Source: Nemopilema nomurai
Lineage: Eukaryota; Cnidaria; Scyphozoa; Rhizostomeae; Rhizostomatidae
Direction: 5' to 3'
Length of the DNA: 64,000 bases
NCBI GenBank assembly: GCA_003864495.1
Contig: ML133456.1
Location: forward strand, 993,255 to 1,057,254
Every line of letters starts with the position of its first letter. Position 1 is the first letter of the stretch. A program made the translations under genes and the position numbers. Positions 13,701-39,000 of the stretch are shown piece after piece. Below the pieces are notes generated by a model, which searched no databases, had not been told where the DNA came from, and saw only the letters and a list, made by a program, of their open reading frames with translations.

Positions 13701-13914
13701 AGGGGGCTATTGAGACATCAAGCCAGGTTCATAAACCCATCTAACCCTAAGCTTTCGGTACAGAATGGTTTGCAAGGCATTGAATGCTACCCCCCTATCC
13801 GTTTGCTTGTTCTAGGTTCCTGCTAATTCCAGCGTTGAATTTAACTGATGTTTCACACCTAGTTGTGAGAGCCAGTAGCCAGAAGAAGCAGGCAACATCC
13901 AACCGGAGTTCGCC
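10773..13914. other. Intergenic stretch between SH3BP5 and the EGF-array gene
   Basis: The first ~0.7 kb is probably SH3BP5 3' UTR. Beyond that I see only short open frames without motifs, for instance 12592-12834 and 12909-13097 on the minus strand. No transposon ends or RNA genes could be supported. The last ~60 bp before 13915 should be 5' UTR of the next gene and lead into a good start context (GCCATGG). Confidence 0.5.
11449..11485 (+). promoter_or_regulatory. Possible SH3BP5 polyadenylation signals
   Basis: AATAAA occurs at 11449-11454 and again at 11480-11485, about 680-710 bp after the SH3BP5 stop codon. Either could end a 3' UTR of that length. The region is AT-rich, so chance occurrence is possible. 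Confidence 0.35.
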
Positions 13915-26296
<12,382 letters not shown>

Positions 26297-26397
26297 ATGC
26301 TGCATTTCACAAAACGGCAAAACTCTTTCTGAAGTACACGAAGAAAGGACTTCAAGAAAATCAGTTGAAATGTATTTAAATTTTTAGCAAAGTTAAT

Positions 26398-26403
26398 AAT
26401 AAA
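26398..26403 (+). promoter_or_regulatory. Polyadenylation signal of the EGF-array gene
   Basis: AATAAA lies about 100 bp after the TAA at 26294-26296. Its position suits a short 3' UTR ending before the convergent GPCR gene, whose stop is at 26591. Confidence 0.6.
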
Positions 26404-26590
26404 GATATTTACAAAGATAACTGTGCTGTCAAACAAGGGTGATCACTGCTGATTGGGGTCTAAATGAACTAATAACAATTGAATTGAAAAAGACAAGAGA
26501 GCCTTGTTGAATAGCAAACTGTGCAGATATAGATTAATTCATGAGTCCACTCCATGCTTCAATGCTTCGCTAATGCAGATGCCGCCTTAT

Positions 26591-27781
26591 TTACAGGTGA
26601 GACTCTTCATAGGTGTGGTTGTTGTAAACGACGTTTTTATAAGCATTAGTCTCGTTCTCCTGCGCTCCTGCTTCCATGGAAACGAACCAGATCGAGGCAC
26701 GCTTGTCGACTACCGTTTCCAGTGGATCGCTGTTTCTATTGGCAACTCCACGGTCGTTGCTTTGTTGTTTGCAGAGTAAAAACGCAAAGGACGTTCGCAA
26801 AAGCCGCTTGAACTCACTTTTGAGCTTCGTGCTGCGATAAATAACTATAACAGGAACCTGGGCACAAGTTGAATAGGCGAAGATGTAGCTGACAGCTAGT
26901 AGCCAATCAGGGGCAACGTCATCGCTGTTTGCGATGAAGATTATCGAGTAGATATTAAAAGGCAGCCACGTGATGAAGAACACAACGAATACAATGTACA
27001 GCGTGATGACGTTGCGTTTATGCATGCGCACCCCAGACTCGTCGTTCGATGCAGACCGACTCATCCGGTGTCTATGGACATCCAGGGCGCGGAACATTCG
27101 AACGTAGCAATAGATATTTATAACGGTAGGGCAGATGAGCACTGCGCAGGCGAGGAATATGACGTATTTAACTTCCTCTTTTCTCTCGTATAGACTGTAT
27201 CCACAATGGCCCGCGACGGGCTTGTAAACGATGAGATTTCGCTTCAGCATAGGCCATATGCAGACTGCGGCAGACGCAAACCAAATTGCGGCAACCATGA
27301 CAGACGCCTTGCGGCGGGTTATCACGCGCTTCATGGGCCTAGTCAAGCTGACAAACTTGTTAATGGTGGAGGCTGTCACGGAATAGGACGTGGCAGTTAT
27401 CCAAAACGGGTTGGCTATCCCGTTCAGGTAGCACATGTAGGCGCCGAGCGTCCACTTCCCCGTGAGAATAGAACTTAGCGTGAACGGAATGCAGTTTGCG
27501 GCAACGCCAATGTTCGCTACGGAGATGCAGATGTAGAACGCGTTCGCCCTCGTCCGTAGCTCGCGGGCGCGAATTATAAACACACAAATACACACGTTCC
27601 CGATTATGCCAACCAGCATGAAAGTGGCAAGGAAACAAGCCTTGACAATCTTGACGGTTGCTGTGTTTTCCAGGTTGACATTTTCCGTTGCATTGGCACC
27701 GAACGCGTTGGTGGGAGGGGCAAACTGGTTGGCTGGTGGGTGGAGTATATACTCCGGTGCAATACTTTGATTCAAAACCAT
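26591..27781 (-). CDS. Atypical class A (rhodopsin-family) GPCR, single exon
   Basis: A complete intronless receptor of 396 residues; the ATG is at 27781-27779 and an in-frame TGA lies just upstream at 27802-27800. Seven hydrophobic segments are visible. TM1 carries GN (VGIIGNVCICVF), extracellular Cys residues in MCYLNG and GHCGY can form the usual disulfide, TM4 has its Trp (AAIWFASA), TM5 has Pro (LICPTVINIY) and TM6 has FITWLPF. Several class A switches are altered: the TM2 Asp is Asn (SVANIGVA), the TM3 end reads INKF in place of DRY, and TM7 reads QVPVIVIY in place of NPxxY. The N-terminus has glycosylation sequons (NQS, NAT) and the tail is Ser/Thr- and acid-rich. It is a plasma-membrane receptor of unknown ligand, similar in kind to divergent amine/opsin/melatonin-like receptors common in cnidarians. 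It converges with the EGF gene. Confidence 0.9.
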   Translation of the reverse strand: MVLNQSIAPEYILHPPANQFAPPTNAFGANATENVNLENTATVKIVKACFLATFMLVGIIGNVCICVFIIRARELRTRANAFYICISVANIGVAANCIPFTLSSILTGKWTLGAYMCYLNGIANPFWITATSYSVTASTINKFVSLTRPMKRVITRRKASVMVAAIWFASAAVCIWPMLKRNLIVYKPVAGHCGYSLYERKEEVKYVIFLACAVLICPTVINIYCYVRMFRALDVHRHRMSRSASNDESGVRMHKRNVITLYIVFVVFFITWLPFNIYSIIFIANSDDVAPDWLLAVSYIFAYSTCAQVPVIVIYRSTKLKSEFKRLLRTSFAFLLCKQQSNDRGVANRNSDPLETVVDKRASIWFVSMEAGAQENETNAYKNVVYNNHTYEESHL

Positions 27782-30012
27782 TTCCAATTCGAAGTATGAT
27801 CAGTTGAGATAAACGTCTTTAGAAGCGTGCTTCACGGAACAGAGTTATATTGAACTGTATTCATGATTAAACGAAGCCAAGGGCACAAGTATGATCTTTT
27901 GCTTTACTTGATAATCCAAATAACCGCAGGGAAGGATGGAGAAGAACCTTTAAAACACGCGACGCGATTATTCCTTAAATATGGTGCCTGAATGAAAACC
28001 GTAGCATCATGTATCGGTCTCCGTAGTGCAACCTTATGGAGCAGGTATCTAAGAGAGTGTTGAATTGCACGCTACCAATGCACTGAAATACCACGCCACT
28101 AAGTAGTTTCTTTTAAAGCCAGTCAAATCGATCTTCAGCCACCACGAAATTAGCGACGATCCCAATCATAGAGCGGCTACGATACAGCTGCTAACAAAAG
28201 TTAGACGACAAAACGTAGAAAATGCAAACACAGATCGCAAACCCAATCAAAAGCTCTGTTCGTGCCAAGACTCTGTTTTGAACTTTGAAATTGGAGAGAG
28301 CCGAAGTGAGGCGTCCAGCTACGTCATCAACCGCAATTCTTCTTCAAAGTCCCTTGTTTTCTGTTGCTTCCGTTTTTCCCCTTCTAATAACAGGTAGCCA
28401 CAAGTCTCTTTTAGATCATTCCTAGGGACAAGCCGAAGCCAAGTGCTGGGGTCCAAGTTGTCTAATAAAAAATCACCAAAATTTCGCCTATCTAGCGCTT
28501 CCCATTCGAGTTTGAAGTGAAAAAACATTTCCGTCTCTGCATCTCAAATAAAAGCAACCATTTAGAAGTTCCTAAATTTCATAAAATTTACCTTTCCTAC
28601 GAAATAACCTTTGCCCTATAAAATTCCACACATTAATTAGTGGTGTTAGAAGGGGGTAAATAAGAGCGCTTCCTTTCGAGCTACTAAAGTTGTAATCTTG
28701 AGGCGGGGGCTTAGGTTATTTCCTGAGGGGTATTTATGATCGTGATAACACCAAGTAGAAACAATTCTGCGTTTTAGCAGGAAGGTGTTGTAAAAATTTG
28801 TCTTAAAAATAGTACAATATATTCCTCTCTCAAAAAGTTTTTATGAGTTCTTTATTTGGTGGAAGATTTCATTGTGCAGGATTCCAAGAGGAAGCGATCT
28901 TCACACAAAATACGCAGTCGGAAAATTAAGGGATCAAGAAAACTATGGAAACTACAGTGGCATTGTCATCCCTATGTTTAATGTTACAACAAAGACTCTT
29001 TGAAACTCAATTTCTGTTTTAACATAAATATTTGAAATAGATGACAAATATGGCTGTTTGGGAAGTTGCCAGATTTATCAAACAAGCAAAGAGGCATTTC
29101 GATTGATCATACCATCCCATGTGCAAATAATTGTTAATCTCCAGCATGTCTATCAAACATCAATCAATCAGAACGAGAAAATTTTCCTTACTTATTCAAG
29201 TAGAGGGTGTAATATTTGGCACCATGAGAGGACGTTCATGCTTAAAGGTCACGGTCCCAAAACTTATAAAGCCTCCAAAATATTTGCAGTAAAATTTGAC
29301 AAATAAATACAGTAGAAGAACTCAGTGTTTCCATCAAAGCACAGAGCATCCTCGATTATCCGAACAGTTCGGATAAGTTAAAAATTCAGATAATCGAAGA
29401 CGAAAATTTTACCTACTAATCTTGCTTTAAAGTTTATTGTTATCACCCAGAACAGTCACTGGTTGCTCAAATAGAATCCAAATTGAAAAGTTTTGGCAGA
29501 CGGAAAAACAAACGACAAATCTGAAACTGTTTTTGTTCGTAAATGGCAATGGGAAAATGCTATGAACTAAATAATAACCGAAAAATATTTTTTTCTGAAA
29601 AAATGATTCAATTCTGTTTTGCCCCAATGGGTTACTTTCTCACTTCTGAGCAGCAAGTTTGCTTTTGGGCAGTAAGTTTGTGTTTCTGCCTGAAATCAGA
29701 GCCATGCAATGTCAGAAGTATCCATGGCAATTTTAGTAGCTACAGACACTCTGCTTCATCTATTTCAATTTCATCAAAGTTTGCAAAAAACTGATGTAGT
29801 AAAAACTTTTGGCGTTCGGATAGTCAAGGTTATCCAGGTTGTACAGTGCGAATTGCAAGCAGAATCCCAAGCAAAAGAAATTAGTAGCTGTTTTAGGTTG
29901 CCAGTGATTACAAAATGATTACCTTATTTCCTATAAATCTTCAACAAATGATTACCTTCTTCCTTTAAATCATCAACAAAATCGAAAAGTGCCATACTTT
30001 CGCACCCCGACT
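27782..30012. other. Intergenic stretch between the GPCR and BARD1
   Basis: The GPCR promoter should lie just after 27782, and the BARD1 3' UTR just before 30013. A 69-codon minus-strand frame at 28319-28528 has a varied, non-repetitive composition and a possible AG upstream, but no domain I know, so it is not called as a gene. The transposon-like stretch at 29310-29847 is listed separately. Confidence 0.45.
29310..29847. mobile_element. Degenerate Tigger/pogo-like element or MITE (~540 bp)
   Basis: CCTCGATTATCCGAAC at 29350-29365 is matched, inverted, by GTTCGGATAGTCAAGG at 29814-29829 (14 of 16). Outside these, TACAGTAGAA at the left and TTGTACAGTG at the right resemble the CAGT ends that follow a TA target in pogo/Tigger elements. 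The left end also holds a second inverted copy of the same motif. There is no transposase frame. The assignment rests on these short motifs only. Confidence 0.4.
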
Positions 30013-33000
30013 TTAGACGTCTTTCACTTCTACGAGCTCAAATTGTGCGATGCAGTCTAAGATCCAGGTGGACGGGGCGGTGCACATTATGGGCGTGCTG
30101 AGCCGCTTGTGAGTTGGGCAAGCTGCAGCATCGAAGATGACGAACTGGGTGCAGTGAGATTGGGACGTGTCCGGCTTAGCGTGGTAGGCCACCGTTGGCG
30201 ACTCCAGTTCTTTTAGGGACATCATTTTCATCACGGCGGGGGAGGATGGAGTGATGAGCGGGTGGGATGTCTCCGGCTTTGGTTCCCGGTGAAGGACCGT
30301 CCCTCCCCCAGATTCCACGAGAGAAATGAGGTCAGGCTTCGATGGGGCGGACCGAAAATCTCCGCTGAAGTAGAACGAGCAGCCATCGAACAGCGGTGGG
30401 AACTAGAGAAAAAGAAATAGAAGGATGTTTAGAGACATACCGTGAATGAAATTAAAAAAAATTCTTGTAATAAGCGCCCCCTCAACAAATGGGACACTAA
30501 TTTAAATATGAAAATCAGACAGTGTGCTCATTTGAATTTCGCAAAAGCAAAATACTCTATTTTCAACATGTATTTCAATATACTTAAAAACAAGAACTCA
30601 TTTCATGATTGGTCGTTGAATGCTCTTGGCCTCTGTATAAGCCAAGTTAAAAATAATTCCCTTTCATCTTCAAAATTTCTGCAGGAACAAATTTAAAATG
30701 CCAATTGTTAATCTTACGCGAAAAAAATGTCAACCCGTTTAAAGATGAGAAAAACAACGTTGCAAATGCAGGGCCTGACTTTCTTTCCAATGGTTTATTC
30801 AGATCATGAAGTGGATAAAGGAATTTACATTTTTTGAGACTTTCTATCTTTTTATCAAAAGTGAAATATATTTGTAATAATCTCCTTCAGAAAAATAACT
30901 GACAACACTGAAAATTGTTTGAGTAAAAAATTATTAAGCGCCCCTTCTGAATAAACCAGCTCTGTCGAATAAGCGCCTCCTGTTAATGTTAAATTGTCAA
31001 GTAAACGCTCCAGGCGCTTAATTCGCCATTTACGGTATATCAAAAGAGATTTAACTTGATCCAATGTAAACCCTTAAGCTAAGCGTCTGACTTTAACGGA
31101 CATCATGTGATTGGCAGCTTAATGGTAGTGAAATTTTTGATAGCTTAAATCGCTGGGCGATTAGCGAAATAACAGCTTTAAACACTGCAAGAGCCAAAAT
31201 GTAGAAACTAGCCGCACATTCAACCAAACTGTAACGAGGCTGGCACTCAAATCAACAAGGGCTGTAACGAGGCTGTGACGAAACGCACCCAAAACAGTGG
31301 CAACAAATATGCTGCGATATGACAAAAAGCATTGATTACCAACCAATAATTATATATATTATAATACAAAATAGACAGTGTAATATGACGCAGTATAGCA
31401 GTACAAATACTGTGATTGTGAAATTACAGTATAGTTCTAACTACAACTTTCGTAAAACTACTTAAAGCTTTCGTAAAGTTATCATATTATAATTTCGAAA
31501 TTAATAATACTCTAAAGAGGTTTAAAATAAAATAAATTCCCTTAAAGGAAATTAACAGCCATTTAACGTTTCGCGGTTTAGGCCCATTTTTCGGAATACG
31601 TTGACACGAACAGATCACAGGGCAGCCGCAGTTCATTTTGCTTGGCAGTTTAACCTTACACCGTCCCCTTTAACACAATAACTTTACAAGCAGCATGGTG
31701 GAATGTTGCTTTTATCCAGCTTTAAGATTCCAAAGAACTTCTGCTATTAACAAATACTACTAATAGGGTATAACATGCTTCACAGTTGATATCGAGACCT
31801 GAGCAATCCTTGAATCAAAAGGAGGCTACAAACCTGCTTGAGCGCGTTCAGCCTCGCTTTCATTGGAGCCGATTCTGATGATTCTCGGCAGCCTCGCACT
31901 TCATACGGCTCTTCGTCAACCCATCGGTGCTTCCTTAGACTCTCTCTGACCCCTGATCAAAAGGAGGCTTGAAACTTAGAACTAGCACAACAGAACCAAT
32001 CTGTTTAACGGTCTAATGAACCACTGGCGGTCACTTTATCCAGCAAGATTAACAATGCAAGGGTTTGTTTAAGACTAACTCATCAAAGAAAATTTTGTCG
32101 GCTTGATATAAAACTGGCGTTCATGATTATCATGGCAATTGACTTGATGAATAAATGACCATATTCTAGTGTAATTCTTGCAAAGCTATTGTCCATGTTT
32201 GCTGCTAGGATAAACTAGCCTGAAAAACTATTTCCTAATTATGTGTATATAGCGGTATGCCATGCTCTAAACAGCAGTATGACCAAAATTATTAGGATGG
32301 CAGGTGCATAGTTCTGTACAGCGATAAAAGGGAGCAAGTTATTGATACGTAGATAATCAAGCTATGAAAGCGGTCATGCAAGGTTACTGCTATACAAAGA
32401 CAGCGAAATACTTGCATTCAAGTGCATCCGCATTTAAGACCAGATATACATCTGAATGGACTAGGTAACTGTTCGTATTAATCATCTAAGAGCATGAAGT
32501 TGGCAACTAGAATGGGAAATATGCCAACTTTCACGTTAATACTAGTAATTGCTAGCATCGAGGAGAGGTTTAACGAGAGACGGAGACGAGGCTATGCTTA
32601 CATTGAGGCGAGACTATCCACTTGCCAGTCAGTACCCCGTGAAGGAACTTGACGCTGCGACTGCAGAGGAGTTGGTCATCCACAGCAGTGACCACATGTG
32701 ACACTGATGACAAACGAAGACATGTCAATGTCAAGACGACACGTCAAATGCACAACAGTATCGCACACCAATACGAAAAATAAGTTTGTTAACATTGGGC
32801 TAGTTAGATATTAATAGCAGAATAAAAAATAAATTGATGATGGAAATACGAAAAGAAAAAATTGGGAAAAAACTCTATACCTTCACTGTTAAACTCATCA
32901 ACCATTTCACCTCCAAGACTTTTCGTGCATCTTGCTAGCATTTGCTGTAAGAAAATAACAAGCATATTATAACATAGCCTGTTTACTATTTTAGTATAGT

Positions 33001-36000
33001 ATATGAAACGAGAAATCATTCATCACAATTCTGATGCACTTCTTGTGTTTGAGGATTAGCTTGATGTTTATACCCATTGATCAACCGTTGGTCTTCTTTA
33101 CGAAAATATAATAGAAACCCTGTCATTATTCAAAGGGAATTAAACGAGTTGGTTAAATAAACTATTCGCTGTAAAATAACTAAGGTTTCAATATGTGGCC
33201 GGTGATAATGAACGAGTACTTAGAATTTTCAATTCGATAACAAAATAGTGGCTTCCAAAGACATAATTAAGAGTAAGAATTGCAACTCATATTAAATCAG
33301 CACTGTGGCTAGTTTTACAAACTAACAAGTTAATGTTGTATAATCAGTTTTTAGATTGTTTTAAGGATGTGAGCAATGTCTATGTTCCTTTATACGTGAA
33401 AACAGGATAAACGGCTTGAAATTTTTTCTACCATAAACCGGAAAAAGAAGAAGGCACCTTTTCCTTCTGGTCGAGACCAGTATGAAGAATGCTTTTTGGC
33501 AAGTCATGGTTGGGTTTCTGCAATGAAAATAAACATTCAATTGCACATGATAACAGAATGATTCATAGACAGATAGCGATTATGACACGCTTCTTCGTTA
33601 CTGACAGTCCCAAAAAATAATAAGTCATGTCTATGAGTTGTTACCAATTCAAGCAAGTGCCTTGAGCTCATCCATCCGTACTTGAGAATGGATAGATGAG
33701 CTCTTTCTGTACTTTAGACCCGCGTGTATAAACCTCTTTCGTGACGCACAGCAGATGACTCATAAACGATCATTTGAAACTGTGAAAGGACACGTGGTGG
33801 CTGTACCGCTCTTCGGGGAATCCCAAAAAGGAAATACGAGTCCTACTAATGGCGCGGCAGTCATTTGATATATTCACTTGGTGAGAGATGTTGAGGGACT
33901 ATTGATCAGTGATAAATTAACCACAATTGCACCAATGGCAGACAATGCTAAGTTGACTTCACTTGACATCTACTTACATCCCTAAAATGACCGAGCAAAT
34001 GGATAAATCCGTCATAAACTTAAGTAGAGAGCTATAAAGTCCGGACTCCGGAAAAGAAATCTGTCGATGAGCATGAGGGTGTTTGTTTATTCAGACGAGC
34101 AGGGGTTTTGGTAGTGTTTCTTATAGGAGACTTGAGTCTATATGACGTGTTTCATATGGAAGACTTGAGCCTATATGAAGTGTTTCTTATAGGAGACTTG
34201 AGCCTATATGAAGTGTTTTTATAGAGACTTGAGCCTATATGACGTGTTTCTATGAAGACTTGAGCCTATATGAAGTGTTTCTTATAGGAGACTTGAGTCT
34301 AGATGAAGTGTTTCTTATAGCAGACTTGAGCCTACATGACGTGTTTCTTATAGGAGACTTGAGCCTATATGACGTGTTTCTAATAGGAGATGTGAGCCTA
34401 TATGGCGTGTTTCATATGGAAGACTTGAGCCTATATGAAGTGTTTCTTATAGGAGACTTGAGTCTATATGAAGTGTTTCTTATAGCAGACTTGAGCCTAT
34501 ATGACGTGTTTCTTATAGCAGACTTGAGCCTATATGAAGTGTTTCTTATAGAAGACTTGAGCCTATATGACGTGTTTTTTATAAGCAGATTGAGCCTATA
34601 TGAAGTGTTTCTTATAGAGACTTGAGCTATATGACGTGTTTCATAGAAGACTTGAGCCTATATGACGTGTTTCTTATAAAGACTTGAGCCTATATGACGT
34701 GTTTCTTATAGAAGACTTGAGCCTATATGACGTGTTTCTTATAGAGACTTGAGCCTATATGAAGTGTTTCTTATAGAAGACTTAGCCTATATGAATGTTT
34801 CTTATAGAAGACTTGAGCCTATATGACGTGTTTCTTATAGAAGACTTGAGCCTATATGACGTGTTTCTTATAGAGACTTGAGCCTATATGAAGTGTTTCT
34901 AGAAGACTTGAGCCTATATGACGTGTTTCTTATAGAAGACTTGAGCCTATATGACGTGTTTCTTATAGAAGACTTGAGCCTATATGAAGTGTTTCTTATA
35001 GAAGACTTGAGCCTATATGAAGTGTTTCTTATAGAAGACTTGAGCCTATATGACGTGTTTCTTATAGAAGACTTGAGCCTATATGACGTGTTTCTTATAA
35101 AGACTTGAGCCTATATGAAGTGTTTCTTATAGAAGACTTGAGCCTATATGACGTGTTTCTTATAGAAGACTTGAGCCTATATGACGTGTTTCTTATAGAA
35201 GACTTGAGCCTATATGAAGTGTTTCTTATAGAAGACTTGAGCCTATATGAAGTGTTTCTTATAGAAGACTTGAGCCTATATGACTGTTTCTTATAGAGAC
35301 TGAGCCTATATGAAGTGTTCTTATAGAGACTTGAGCCTATATGACGTGTTTCTTATAGAGACTTGAGCCTATATGACGTGTTTCTTATAGAGACTTGAGC
35401 CTATATGAAGTGTTTCTTAGAAGACTTGAGCCTATATGAAGTGTTTCTTAGAAGACTTGAGCCTATATGACTGTTTCTTATAGAGACTTGAGCCTATATG
35501 ACGTGTTCTTATAGAGACTTGAGCCTATATGACGTGTTTCTTATAGAAGACTTGAGCCTATATGACGTGTTTCTTATAGAAGACTTGAGCCTATATGAAG
35601 TGTTTCTCAAGAAGACTTGAGCCTATATGAAGTGTTTCTTATAGAAGACCTAAGCCTATATGAAGTGTTTCTTATAGAAGAATTGAGCCTATATGACGTG
35701 TTTCTTATAGAAGACTTGAGCCTATATGACGTGTTTCTTATAGCAGACTTGAGCCTATATGAAGTGTTTCTCAAGAAGACTTGAGCCTATATGAAGTGTT
35801 TCTTGTAGAAGACTTGAGCCTACATGACTTGTTTCTTATAGAGACTGAGCCTATATGACGTGCTTCTTATAGCAGACTTGAGCCTATATGACGTGTTTCT
35901 TATAGCAGACTTGAGCCTATATGACGTGTTTCTTATAGCAAACTTGAGCCTATATGAAGTGTTTCTCAAGAAGACTTGAGCCTATATGAAGTGTTTCTTG

Positions 36001-39000
36001 TAGAAGAATTGAGCCTACATGACTTGTTTCTTATAGCAGACTTGAGCCTATATGACGTGTTTCTTAAAGCAGACTTGAGCCTATATGACGTGTTTCTTAT
36101 AGCAGACTTGAGCCTATTAAGTTGACTGGGCTTAGAAAGGCCAGAAACGTTGCAGCTTCCACCTCTTAAATGCATGAAAGAAAGAGTGAACAAGAGCTGG
36201 AGATGACGCTATACGATTGCAGGTTTTGAGAACCGAAAAATCTGGCTGATGAGGACATCAAATCAAATTTCATCAAGACCAAGTACTCACAGCATCACAA
36301 AATCAGAATGAGTAAGTGAGAAGCTGGCATTCGGACTTGACATAGCGGCTTCCCTATAAAATTGGGATCGGGGCGATTTCTCAGTAACGCCAGAAAGATC
36401 ATAAATACGATACAGTCACACATTATTACCCATTCTAGGAGGGGGGAGGCGGGAAGGTAGAAATATACTTACAAGGTTTCCTGATAGAATCAAGGGGTTG
36501 TTGGCCTCTCTGTTTTCTTGAGCCATTGTTGCTGCCATCATCAGCTGTCCTTTTACTGCAGTCGATCTTACATAGTCCATTGGTAGGAGGCCTTGTTTGT
36601 TTCTGAAAATGAGAGGAGCTTTCGTAGCTTAACTAACTAAGCATCGTAAAAATCTTAAATATATTTACAAAATAGCCATACAGGTCAACATTTCGTAATA
36701 GCAGAACTGTTACTAATAATCAAATGCATTGCAATAAAAGCTGCCTTGAATATAAGAAGTTTGGTATTGCAGGAAAAAACTGAGCTGTCTATATAGCAAT
36801 GTGGAAAATATAAACTGTGGCAAGTCTCTTCATCATCTTTCTTACAATGATGCTTCCGAGTTCACAGCCAATTAGATTTGGGAAATAACATTGGCTGGGG
36901 AGAGTTCAACATTTGAACATCCATCCCATGACTTCATGTTGATACATATGATGCACAAGGTCCAAATGCAAAGCATCTAAATGGTTAGAGCTTACAACAT
37001 TGTATGAACTTTCTGAATCATTTCTGAAAGCATTTCTTCGCTAAGCGGACACGCACTAAAAATATCTTAAAGATGCCAAGAAAAAAGTGAAGACTGGAAA
37101 GGTTGTTGGCAAATTTTCTTCCCACCTGACGTCCAGCGACGCTCCCCTGGATATCAAAAACTCAGCAACCTCCAGCCTGTTGTTGGCAATGGCGTCGTGA
37201 AGGGGGGTATCGTGGTCACACCCTGGCACGTCGATATGAGCCCCGTTATCAAGAAGAAGCTGCACGATCTCGAGGCAGCCATGATTGCATGCCTCGTGCT
37301 GATGAAGCAAAAAAACCTCGTTAAGATTTGATTATCTTTAAAAAGCTTTTTTGCTCTATAACGTTTCAGTTTGCTTTGAATGGAAAAGGATGCACGAAAA
37401 GGGCATTAAGAAGCCCGCTTAAGATTTATTCCGGGTAAAACACGAAAGTAGCGATCAGTTGTAAAAGAGAGATATATAAACGATCGTTAGGGAGTCTTGA
37501 ATTTGATATTCATTAAGTGCGCGGATGGAAAAATCGACGAAAGAAAACCCGGAACAAGGGAACAGGGAAGATAGCGGTGTAGGGTTCACAAAATTCTGCA
37601 ATCCAAAACCACCGCAGAAGAGGGAGAGGTTGGTGCACTACAACTACCGCGGGAAATCCGCGTTGAATTCGTGAATTCGAGTCATCCATCACTGAATAGT
37701 CCTCTGGTTAACAAATAAAGCCCTTTGATACCTACCAAAGGTGTCCATCCGGCAAAATCTTTGGCGTTTGGATCAGCTCCTTTCTCAAGCAGCTCCTGGA
37801 CTTGATCATACTTCCCCTAGTAGTTCAAAACAAAGAAAGTGCAAGCATTTCGCATATGTTCTGACGAAGTGTATCCAATAATGAATATGGGTGGAAGTAA
37901 ATTACTGAATTCTTAAACGCACGCAAACTCCAAACAAGATAAAACAGGATTTCTAAAAACATCTCTAAATTGAAAACCTGCACCGATTGAAGAAAATCTT
38001 CTTTTTGAAGATTGGGTTCGTCGTAAATGATCCGGGCTTCTTAGTTATTTTTCCGGACAAAATGGGTTGGACAATAAGAGACTAAAGTAAGTAGTATACA
38101 TCACCCTTGCTTCAAACAAAGCGTTGTGCTAGGAATGGACACACATTCAAAACAGTTACAGATAATGGGCTTAAAGACTAGACTACAAGCAAGGAAGAAT
38201 ATTCTTTAAAGAAAGTTGCTAAAGAGCAGACTGAGGAGTACAGAGAAGGCATCAAGTGACAAATGTTTGGTAGACATACTTTTATAGCAGCCACGTGTAA
38301 AGGCGTTTCGCCCTTTTTGTTTACTTTCATCACTGAAGGTAAGTTGCGACTGGACTCTCGTGTACTTGCATTGCTTCTAAGGGCAGATCTTCTTGCATTG
38401 TCGCCTTTTGCTGCAAACGTACACCGCAAGGTTAACATATTTCAATTTGCTGTCTATTGGATGGGGTCAGTGAGTCAGAATGTTAGGAGATAGATAGATG
38501 GTATAAACATGAAGTGTAAAAAGCGAGGCTACACGGCTCCTGGAACAAAGGTTGTTAGTTCAGGTACATCAGTGTTTTCTGTCAACACAGGAGATTTTCC
38601 AACAGAGGAAATTGAGTTGGTCATGATCTTCTACATGTGAACAACAATTCAATTTCGACTAAGAAATATGCAAGTTTTTCTACGTAAAAGGAAACAAGCT
38701 TTGCAGGACCAACAAAATCAGCATCACGCTGAAGTTGCAACGTACACAATTACAATCATTACAAGGCTTTTTGCAAATTAGCTCTGGCAGCCGATTTCAA
38801 TTAAAAATCAATGACATAGCTCTATTAGATTCAAATACGCGATGCAATGTTTCCTTTATGCAAAAAACAAACAAACAAACAAACAAACAAACCCTTGGCA
38901 TGGCTTGTAGTGAGTCCTGCATCAGTTTTCTTGCTGGAAGACCTATTTCTTAGATTTGTATTACCAATTGTCTGATTAACTTTCGCTTCTGGTTGAGTGG

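Noticed and set aside
28319..28528. 69-codon minus-strand frame upstream of the GPCR
   Set aside because: Composition is protein-like but I cannot find a partner exon or a known domain; kept only as a note.
34239..35296. Plus-strand repeat protein frames (SLYDVFLIED) in the 33-bp array
   Set aside because: The frame is open only because the unit is 33 bp; it breaks at each one-base change and has no start context or splice support, and it lies in a BARD1 intron on the opposite strand.
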